Origin: Gordionus sp. m RMFG-2023
Taxonomy: Eukaryota; Nematomorpha; Gordioida; Chordodea; Parachordodidae
DNA: 64,000 nucleotides
NCBI RefSeq assembly: GCF_954871325.1
Contig: NC_088775.1
Coordinates: forward strand, 5,195,475-5,259,474
Direction of reading: 5' to 3'
In this document: positions 48,114 through 56,117 of the stretch, one piece after another
How the letters are laid out: every line of letters begins with the position of its first letter
Position numbering within the stretch: position 1 is the first letter of the stretch
Made by a program: the position numbers and the translations under genes
The notes under the pieces: model-generated
Database searches by the model: none
Seen by the model: only the letters and a program-made list of their open reading frames with translations
Told to the model about the DNA's origin: nothing

Positions 48114-48350
48114 TCATGTTTTGGTAAATATACAGATTAATTCAATGAAATCATTGTCACCATAAATATAATGTTTCCCATTTAACAATTCGAAACAATT
48201 AATCATATCTCTTAAGTTCATAAATTCAAACAGCACGTCCTCCGTACCGTCTATCCTATAAAAGGTGACATCGGAATTATAGGTTAACTCAAACAAAATA
48301 TCGTATATGGAGATTTGATGGGGTACATTAATTAGTTTGAAGGCGAACAT
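48114..48350 (-). CDS. Leader reading frame of the gypsy element, RRM-like
   Basis: 78 codons, located between the 5' LTR and gag-pol on the same strand. The predicted peptide starts MFAFKLINVPHQISIYDILF, continues with a DVLFEFMNLRDMINCFELLNG stretch in two overlapping halves, and ends acidic. The pattern (short strand, helix, two strands, helix ending LNG, strand) looks like a small RRM fold. An extra upstream frame is unusual in gypsy elements. Could be a regulatory upstream frame or chance; the fold call is inference. Confidence 0.4.
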   Translation of the reverse strand: MFAFKLINVPHQISIYDILFELTYNSDVTFYRIDGTEDVLFEFMNLRDMINCFELLNGKHYIYGDNDFIELICIFTKT

Positions 48351-48538
48351 AATTGATGAAAATAATTTTTAAATGACTTACCCTTTTTTTTATCCATCTT
48401 ATATAGAATTATTTTTACCATTTTATAATTTTTTTTATTAACCATATTTACAAAGGGAAAAAAAAATTTTATTTTTAAAAAAATTTTCCATGAGGCGAGT
48501 TTCTTATGCCAACACTGGAGGCACCATGTAAAATAACA

Positions 48539-48796
48539 TGAATATGTGCCGGTGAATAATAAAAAAGTTTTATTAACTTTATTAAATAAAAAATATATTT
48601 TATTAACTCCTTTCTTTTTCTTTTGTTAAGGTATTTATACCTTTTCTAAAATATAAATTAGAATATAAACAAATATAACAAAGTAAAATAATATATAAAA
48701 AAGTAAGGTTACGCCGTTTATAAAATTAGATTATAACAAAATAATAAAAGTTCAAATGCAAAAAAACAAAAAATAAAATAAAGGAATAACACAACA
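48539..48796 (-). repeat. 5' LTR of the gypsy element
   Basis: 258 bases, partner of 43276-43533. Inside it on the minus strand the leader begins TTATTTTACATGGTGCC; a primer-binding site probably lies here but I cannot assign the tRNA. Confidence 0.95.
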
Positions 48797-49073
48797 GTTT
48801 GTATCTTTTACGAAAGAAGCATATGATAATTTCCTAAATTTCAGGTATATTTTTATTATGTTTATATTTATAATATATATATATATTCTAATTAAACACC
48901 AATTTATTATTTACCTTATATATTATAGTATATATGAATCAAATAAAGGTCACTACTGAATATTTTACTTTAAATATTTCTGCTCTTTATTAACATTTGC
49001 AATTTATTATTTAATAATGAATATCTTTTATAAGAATTCAATTTAATATTTTTTAATTACTAAAAGATTTAAA

Positions 49074-49374
49074 ATGGTAGTATATTGGTGAGGAAGCAAA
49101 ATTTCCTTTCATAAGTATGATATCTCAAATTAATTATTCTATTGTAAAAATTATTTATGGCAGATTTCCTATGAAAGATAAAATATTATTACAAAAGTGG
49201 ACCCATGCTGTGAAGAGAGAGAACTTCAATGTAACAAAATATAGTAAATTATGTTCAAAGCATTTTACACCAGATTCATTTATTCCATCTGTTACAAATC
49301 ATGTTCAATTAAGAGAGGGAGCAATACCATCAATTTTTAATTTTCCAAAGCATTTTCTAAAAGTAACAAAATAA
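49074..49374 (+). pseudogene. THAP zinc-finger domain of the P-like transposase, head fragment
   Basis: Two exons around a 49-base intron (49115-49163, GTATGA...GGCAG). Spliced, they give GSKISFHKFPMKDK, then QKWTHAVKRENF, KLCSKHFTPDSF and GAIPSIFNFP. This is the conserved C-terminal three quarters of a THAP DNA-binding domain with its last Cys-His pair (CSKHF). The N-terminus reads MVVYW, stop, GSK: the first zinc-binding Cys pair is lost to a stop and an apparent deletion. The family role is sequence-specific binding of the transposon ends. Lies on the plus strand just inside the left inverted repeat, as in P elements. Non-functional here. Confidence 0.85.
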
Positions 49375-49886
49375 TGAATAATAAATTATAACATGCAGGT
49401 TTCCTAGAAGCCAGATTAATTCAAAAATACATGAATATTTTTTTTTATAGAAATCAATTCTAGATTTCTTTTGTATTTTTATAATTTATGTCTTATGTCT
49501 TTTATGTTTTATTTTTGCTTATAATTATGTTATTCCTTAATAAATATAAACTATCCATTTCTAAATATATTTCTTTATTTAAATTTAATTCACTAAAGTA
49601 TAAAAATCAATAATGTAAATATATATCATGAAAAATACAAATAATATATATTATGTTATATTTACATCAAATAAAATAATTATATTATTATAATTAATAT
49701 GTATCGCGAAAAGAAAATATTAATCTTATAGATATATAATAAATACAAATAATATATATATGTTATATTTAATATGTCTAATAAAATTAATTTATTATAA
49801 CCAATAAAGTCATTAGAAATTTTCAGATAATTTGTTCTTCACCTATAAATATTTAAGTTAAATAACATATTTTTATATTACTTGGT

Positions 49887-50285
49887 TTATTGCCCTTGAA
49901 AAAGTACAGCCTTGTTTAGTTTTTGCCTGATATTTAATTGTAATTTTTGATTTACTTTATTACCAAAATGATGCATTCTTATGTGCAGGTATCTGAAAAT
50001 AAATTTTTATTAAAATCAAGTAAATATTATATATAACTTTTTATTATAAGTCTTATTATAATTTGATAATGACTTAACCCTGCCTCTTGATCAAACATAT
50101 GATCTTGCAGGTCACTAAGGATATTTGTGCCTAATATTTTTGACAATATTAGACATTCTATTTTTTTAACAGCATGTCTTTTGGTTGTTTCATCTACTTT
50201 TTCAAAAGCCCTGAATGAGCTCTCTGTTATTTTGCATAAATTTGACATGCTTTGGGATGGTATAATCAATCGACCATAATTCTTA
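49887..50285 (-). pseudogene. P-element/THAP9-like transposase C-terminal fragment
   Basis: On the minus strand: NYGRLIIPSQSMSNLCKITE, FRAFEKVDETTKRH, DLQDHMFDQEAGLSHYQI and, after a probable intron, YLHIRMHHFGNKVN ending at a stop. This matches the end of animal P-like/THAP9 transposases (typical VVPSQSV..LC...., LKDHMFD..., IRxxHFG). The frame for 50027-50269 is open. The splice to the last piece is not exact as read. It points opposite to the THAP fragment in the same element, so the two cannot be one transcript. Confidence 0.75.
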
Positions 50286-50559
50286 ATTTTTATTAATATA
50301 TAATTATTGTCGTTTGCGGAATTATCAATTAGGGAATGTAAACAGATTTCTTTTATTCATATTCAGTTTAGAATATATATATTATAAATATAAACATAAT
50401 AAAAATAAAAATATACCTGAAATTTATGAAATTATCATATGGTTCTTTCGTAAAATATACAATCACAAAATGGCCACCAGTCACTTCAATTTTTGCCACT
50501 TCAAATATATTCATCGGCAGTCTATAGTATTAATGTCATTGGTCTACTTACTTTATATA

Positions 50560-51413
50560 AATAAATCTCTTATACTTATTTGGATTTGGACCTTGAAAAT
50601 AACTTTAGGTAGAGGCATGGTAACTAAATTTTTGAACTCGGCTAATTTCAATATTAATTTGTTAATTTTCAATTAATATTTATTTAATTTGGGTTATATA
50701 ATAATTTAAATAATAAAAGTTAATTAAGTTTTAACTGTTAATGTGAAATTAATAATTATTGAGTGATATTGATATTCTATTTTTAACACAGAATCTGATT
50801 GCAAGCTGACAGTTAAAATATAATTTATATGTATTAATCTAATCTAATAATTATAATATTATTCATTTAATAAAAATTTAGATAGTCTTATTAATTTTTA
50901 AATAATAAAATTAAATTTATATATTACTCATTAGAATTATAAAAGAAATCGTTCAGGGGGCAATTAAAATTATTTTTAGTTCAAGGGGATATTAAGGAGC
51001 CATTAAAAAAAATTCTTTTGCTTCAGGGGGCTATTCAAAATTTTTAGGGGGCTCGAGCCCCTGCGCTCTTCTTTAGTGACGCCACTGATTATCCCGACTT
51101 AATTAACATTTAAAAAAGTATAAGAATATATAATTGAAACATTACTTATAAATATTCTTCTTATTTGAAAAAATGTTATTAGCAAATTTTAATATTTAGA
51201 ATAAATGTAAACTATCTATCATATTTAGTTAAATAATATATGTAATTCCATATATTAACTAAATATCTTAAATTTTAAACATGCTAATTTTGTTGTATAT
51301 TTAATTTACATTTTATTAATATAGATACATATTAATTATTTTAAAATTAGTTAATAAATTAATATAACAGAAATATATCTGGTATCAAATCTATTTGGAA
51401 ACATAATAATATA
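50560..51413. repeat. Intergenic with a G-run MITE end
   Basis: No gene seen. At about 50950-51085 there are GGGGGC blocks, a CTCGAGCCCCTG palindrome and a GTGACGCCACTGA end, the typical terminus of a hAT-like MITE (CAGTGGCGTCAC). No partner end was found. Confidence 0.45.
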
Positions 51414-51421
51414 TTGATTTT

Positions 51422-53424
51422 CAAGGTTGGGCAGCATTGCGGATATTTGTATCTTGTATCTTTTTTTAAATTTTGGAAAGTATCTTGTATCCAGCATCTA
51501 AGATACATATTATTTAAAAATATTTGTATCTTAACGCTTTGTATTCAAAAAGATACAGATACTTTAAAAAAAATTTATATTGGTTAATTTAAATAGTATT
51601 AAAATTTAAAATGATACTGTTTTAAGATTTAAATTAAAAATTTAATCAAAATTTAGATATTTTAAGATAATTTTTGATATATGACGTTGGTCGTCATATA
51701 GCAATTTGCTAACAATTAGAACTACCATATTTAAATCGTTTTATATCTGTCTATTTTAAAATTATGGAAGAAGAAAATAGAATAATATGTTTATCTTCGT
51801 CTTCAGATGATTCTTCAACCGAAAATTATAACAATAAATTTAAACTAATCATACTTAATGGCAAATTTTTTGAAGTACTTCAAGATGATCATAATAAAGA
51901 AATTCATCGTGACTTTGGTATTGACGAAAAGGTTATAGCAACTGTTACGATAACGGCTCTAACTTTAAGAAAGCTTTCAAGGAGTTTGGATATTCTATGG
52001 AAGCTGTAGAGAATGACTTTGACATTAATGATGATGAATGTATAGAATTCGAAATCATTGAAAGTATTATTTAATACTTCTTTAAAATTTATTATGATAT
52101 TGTAAATTTAGTAAAAAATTTTATTCAAATAAAATTATTTATTTGTTTATTTAAGGATCTAAAGAAGCCTCAATAACATTGCCTCAACACATTCATTGTT
52201 TGTGCCATACTATAAGTCTAATTGCCACAACAGATGTCGAGAGAGCTATTAAGGATTCTCCTGACATTTCTAAAATTCATCATCCTGCAATAGCTAAATG
52301 TACTAAGCTATGGAATGCAAATAATAGGCCTAAAACTGCAGAACTTATCAAAGCAGTTTTAGTAAAACAATTAGTTACACCTTGTTGCACTAGATGGAAT
52401 AGTTTGTATGATAGTCTTCATAGTTTATTAAAATTTAAAGGGGATGCCTAAATTATGTCAAAAATTAGAATTTCCTAAATTAAGCGATATTGAAATTCAA
52501 TATTTATAAGAATATTGCAATATAAATGTCGTTAAAAAAAATTACAAATTTAATTCAAACCAATCTACAATTTTGCAAACCATTAGCTATTGCTAGAAAA
52601 TTATTTAAATAAAAGATTTAAAAATATATATGATTTTGATAACAATTTTAAAAGTGCATTTTTGGCAACTATTTCTCATCCCTATTTTAAAAATCGTTGG
52701 ATTGATGGTGAAAAAGAAAAAAAATACCTTCAGGATTTGTTATTACATGAAGTTTTAATTGGTTTTAAAAATAATATTGAAATTAATACTTCAACAAAAT
52801 CTTCAATTGTTGAAGATGATTACTTTTGCTTTAAAAGTACCACATCCAATTCTAATAATTCAATAAATGATATTGAAATAGAGATCCTATTATATGAAAG
52901 ATGACAGGCAGTATAAATATGTTAAATAGTTATAAATATATAAAAGAAATATTTATTAAATATAACACAATATTACCCTCCTTATTTAGCTTTGCTGATA
53001 TGGTTAATAGACCAAATCGTCAAAGATTAAACGATAAATCATTTGAAAATTAATAATTTTAAAAAATGCTGATTTATGATGCTGATTTATTATTATTTAC
53101 TAATTATATAATTATTAAATGGAATATCGCATTATCTTTTATAATAAATTTGTTATTTTCTACAATTTATTTTAAATATTTTTTTATAAATTTATATTAT
53201 AGATAAGAAAATAAAGCTTTATACATTTTGATTTTGACTATTTAAAGTTTAAAAAAAAGAGTATCTTGTATCTTAGATACTTTTTTTTTAAAAAAAATAC
53301 AAGTATCTTGTATCTTATATCTTATTGAAATTTTTCTAATGTATCTTGTATCTTAAATACAAAATTTTATAAAGTATCTGTATCTGTATTCGAATACAAT
53401 TTTCTGAAAATTTGCCCAACCCTC
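51422..53424 (+). mobile_element. hAT transposon, copy 1 (defective)
   Basis: 2003 bases with inverted ends (CAAGGTTGGGCAGC / TTTGCCCAACCCTC) and a perfect 8-bp duplication TTGATTTT (51414-51421, 53425-53432). Subterminal regions are full of GTATCTTGTATC repeats. Transposase pieces on the plus strand: MEEENRIICLSSSSDD (51764); a shifted frame with VTDNGSNFKKAFKEFG (about 51940); LPQHIHCLCHTISLI (52176); TRWNSLYDSL (about 52390); ATISHPYFKNRW (about 52665); FADMVNRPNRQRL (about 52995). The BED finger is deleted, the ASVER core of the dimerisation motif is missing and there are frameshifts, so it is not autonomous. Confidence 0.92.
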
Positions 53425-53552
53425 TTGATTTTTCTAATTATATTTTTATTTTATATGTTCATGATTCATGTTATAAATCGATGGCTGACAGGTTTGTCAC
53501 ATTAATTTATTTATGGTAAATTATGTAGAACAAATATTTTACGAAATTTAAA

Positions 53553-54295
53553 ATGAATATAAGTGTAGTAAATAAATGTCAAGAACATATAAATGATATT
53601 AAAAAATTAAGTAAAAACATGCCTTTAATTATTTTTTTAAAAATATTTTCAAGATTTTAAACTTGAAAATATATTATCAACGTTACAATATAATTATGAA
53701 AATCTATCACCAAATTTAAGAGATAGTTTAAAAGATATTATCAATATTTTATCAGTATTAGACATAGGATATCCATCAAAAAACTTGTAAACTAATTTAT
53801 TCTATATATATAATTTTTTTATAAGGCTTTTTGCTCAAATAAGTAACATGATTCTGCAATACCATGCCATCAATAGAGAAAAATGTGAAAATGAATTTTT
53901 GGAAGATATATGCACATATTTAACATCAAAAATGCCCAATGAATTAAATAAAAATAATCATTCTTTAAGTAATGAAAATAAAGAAAAAATTGATTTTTTT
54001 AAGATGGATTTTAATAAATCTAAAAATATTTGGAAATCAATTCAAGAGGAACTTGAAACATTAGGCTATGTTAAAACTTTGCCTATTAAATTTCAGAATT
54101 TATTAACCTTTATAGAGGTAATTTTATATCCAATTATATATTTATTTTAATTAGGATTATAATTCTATTGATAATGGTATTAACAAAATTGAATTGAAGA
54201 TAAAGGCCTACAATGAATTACCATTAACTGAAGATTTATTAAAACTGAAAATTCAAGAAGCAAAAAATGAGTTGTATATATTAGAAAATTATTAA
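53553..54295 (+). CDS. HAUS1: HAUS augmin-like complex subunit 1 homologue (partial at 5' end)
   Basis: Four exons: 53553-53610, 53654-53786, 53826-54117 and 54155-54295, with introns of 43, 39 and 37 bases, all GTAA...AG. Spliced: 207 residues, coiled-coil-rich. Several segments match the order in animal HAUS1: NYENLSPNLRDSLKDIIN (human VNFSPANLSS...), EKIDFFKMDFNKSK then EELETLGY (human QNMDFLKAKSEEFR...EEQLSARGM), and IELKIKAYNELP...LKIQEAKNELYILE at the C-terminus (human IPLKKKLESYLDL...VKIEEAKRELDSIE). HAUS1 is a subunit of augmin, which recruits gamma-tubulin to spindle microtubules for branching nucleation. The human protein is 278 residues, so about 70 N-terminal residues are unaccounted for. 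Upstream is a hAT insertion, so the first exon may be further away or disrupted. The start used is the first in-frame ATG; it may be internal. Confidence 0.72.
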
Positions 54296-54654
54296 TAATA
54301 TTTAAATAATTATTCCTTTAACCATATAAAACGTTTATTTGTTAAATCATTTTATTTATAAACTCATAATTTCTGAGTTCTTTTTTTAGGAGTACTAAAT
54401 ATTTGGATGAGTATTATAAAATTAAAATCAATAGATGTCACTTATTACTTCTATATCAGCCATGTATAAAATATATCACTAGGCTATTAGCTCTAATAAA
54501 AAAAAATGCATACCCCAGACATTAAGATTGTCTTTAATATTTCAGGAAATTTGTGTTAAAAAATAATTAAACTACTTTTAAAATAAATGGTATAAAATTT
54601 ATATTTTTTTTGTTAATAGTTTATTTTAGTTAATTTTTTTTATCTTTAAATTAT

Positions 54655-54765
54655 CCAGTGTTAAAATATCACGCTACCTTTTTGTGGTAGCTTTTGTGCA
54701 CTACCTTAAAAAAATATCAGTAGCACGCTACTAATTTAGAAAATAGCTAAATAGTGGGATACTTC
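54655..54765. repeat. hAT-type end fragment (GTAGC...GCTAC)
   Basis: CACGCTACCTTTTTGTGGTAGC and GTAGCACGCTACTAATTT recall the terminal sequences of the hAT remnants at 20.5-21.2 and 32.4-33.0 kb. Short foldback; no coding sequence. Lies about 360 bases past the HAUS1-like stop. Confidence 0.45.
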
Positions 54766-54852
54766 TATACTTTCAATTTTATATATTTAAATTTAATTTT
54801 GAAATTTATATTATCTGCAAAAATTTAGTTTTCAAAATAATTTAAAATTTCT

Positions 54853-54978
54853 ATGGTAGAGATAAAAACTGAAGTTAATTTTGGTACATATATCAATAAA
54901 GTAATTTCCCTGGAAAATGATGATAATATTGAATTTACTGAATTAGCAAGATTTTTTAATCTTGATAAAAAAAATTAA
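54853..54978 (+). CDS. Small open frame of 41 codons, unknown
   Basis: ATG to TAA without interruption, peptide MVEIKTEVNFGTY...DNIEFTELARFFNLDKKN. Mildly acidic and helix-prone. Could be the first exon of an unseen gene or chance. Not recognised. Confidence 0.2.
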   Translation: MVEIKTEVNFGTYINKVISLENDDNIEFTELARFFNLDKKN

Positions 54979-55218
54979 CACATGTTGTAAATTTTATTGT
55001 AAAATTTGCAGAATTAGTTTAGTTAAATTGTTTGGTTGGATCTAATTAGCATGATATTTGGTAAAGTTTTTGGATGAAAAAATGAGCCAGAATCAACCCA
55101 ACCAAATGGGTTCTGATTAACCCAATCCATAGATGCGATGACCAAGCATCAACCCTACACTAACTTATTAATATAATAAATGAATATTTAAATCTATAAA
55201 AATAATTATTATTCTCTA

Positions 55219-55598
55219 CAGAGTTGTACATTTGCTCAAAATAAAAAGATCTTCAAAGATATCGTAAAATTTGAAGATCTTTTATTTTTTAAAAATTTTG
55301 TGTAACGATCTTCAAAGATCTTCATGATATTTATTATTTTACCCCTTTATTAAAAGCCCAGATGATTTTAAATTTTATTAATATAATATTTCTTTTATTT
55401 TTTATACCTCTCCTCCTGCCTTGATGAAAACTGAAAAACATCTGGGCTTTTAATAAAGGGGTAAAAAAATAAATATCATGAAGATTTTTGAAGATCGTTG
55501 ATCGCAGCGATCTTCAAAGATCGTTAGACAAAATTTTTAAAAATTAAAAGATATTCAAATTTTACAATCTTCAAAAGAAGATCTTTTGTACAACTCTG
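55219..55598. mobile_element. Palindromic MITE (hAT-type)
   Basis: 380 bases. Ends CAGAGTTGTACA / TGTACAACTCTG are inverted, and a perfect 8-bp duplication ATTCTCTA flanks it (55211-55218, 55599-55606). Long inner arms are nearly complementary over about 150 bases, including TTTATTAAAAGCCCAGATG / CATCTGGGCTTTTAATAAAG and repeated GATCTTCAAAGATC palindromes. It would fold into a long hairpin. No coding capacity. Confidence 0.92.
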
Positions 55599-55619
55599 AT
55601 TCTCTATGAGAAATTGGTG

Positions 55620-56045
55620 CCAGCTAGACGGTAATAAGTAGGATATATAAAAATAATTATGAAGAAAAATAAATATTATTTGAAAGTTGCAGGGTTTAAT
55701 TTGATAAATTTATTAATATGAATTTAATTTAGTAGATTTATTTATGTTTTAAAATAATAAGAATAAGATAGAGAGACTGGTGTTTTTCTTCTCCTGAGTA
55801 TTTGGGGATGTTAAAACGAGGTATTCGATCATTGAGCAGAAGGCCATGAAGATGAGAGTATTTGATTGCGTGGCGGTTTGTAGTTTATATGTATCAGAAG
55901 CTGTTGATACATTTGCTTAAGAAGAATGACTAAGAGTTAGTGATGTCTTCGAGATTACAGAGGTAGATCTTGCTGGTAGGGAATTTTTATACATTGAAAT
56001 ATCAAAAGGATCGACAGAATTATTTGCCGGAAATTATGTCGAGTG
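55620..56045 (+). pseudogene. Unassigned, possibly coding remnant
   Basis: The right part (about 55840-56045) keeps a coding look on the plus strand, with LRVSDVFEITEVDLAGREFL and IEISKGSTELFAGNYVEWNK in one frame, but with stops before it. I do not recognise the family; an element-derived fragment is likely. Confidence 0.3.
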
Positions 56046-56049
56046 GAAT

Positions 56050-56117
56050 AAAGTAGTGACCTAATGGTTATGATCTATGCTTGGAAACAGAAGGACTCAG
56101 GTTCAATCCTGGTAAGG
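56050..56117 (+). ncRNA. tRNA-like A-box/B-box segment
   Basis: TGACCTAATGG (56057-56067) resembles a pol III A box and GGTTCAATCC (56100-56109) matches a B box, 32 bases apart. Flanking sequence does not fold into a proper cloverleaf (no acceptor stem, T stem only four pairs), so it is not a functional tRNA. More likely a tRNA-derived SINE head or an internal promoter in front of the RTE element. Confidence 0.45.

Larger units (their letters stand above)
43276..48796 (-). mobile_element. Ty3/gypsy LTR retrotransposon, looks whole
   Basis: 5521 bases between two near-identical 258-bp LTRs with TG...CA ends, inserted in the left inverted repeat of the P-like transposon. One long gag-pol frame lies between them. 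Next to the 3' LTR is a polypurine tract (plus-strand view 43534-43547, TTCCCCCTCTTCT). LTR near-identity and an open polyprotein mean a recent insertion. It looks whole, with no obvious breaks. The flanks (CATCA on the left, GTTTG on the right) do not form a clear target duplication, so the insertion junction may have been altered. Family: gypsy, mag/K02A2.6-like by integrase and RT motifs. Confidence 0.93.
43191..50541. mobile_element. P-element-like (THAP) DNA transposon with nested LTR element
   Basis: Terminal inverted repeats begin CAATGACATTAATACTATAG. They run for roughly 180 bases once the nested element is discounted: the left arm is 43191-43275 plus 48797-48890, the right arm about 50360-50541. 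Flanked by a perfect 8-bp duplication GTCTACTT (43183-43190 and 50542-50549). Eight bp is the P-element duplication length, and the interior holds a THAP domain and a P/THAP9-like transposase tail. Without the nested retrotransposon it is about 1.8 kb and cannot be autonomous. Its head and tail fragments lie on opposite strands, so its interior is rearranged. Confidence 0.85.

Noticed and set aside
50314-50676. 120-codon plus-strand frame with hydrophobic stretches
   Set aside because: It runs across the end of the P-like element into flanking DNA and is antisense to the frame in the inverted repeat; chance is likelier.
56050-56117. A functional tRNA gene
   Set aside because: A and B boxes are present, but no acceptor stem or anticodon stem pairs, and the T stem has only four pairs.
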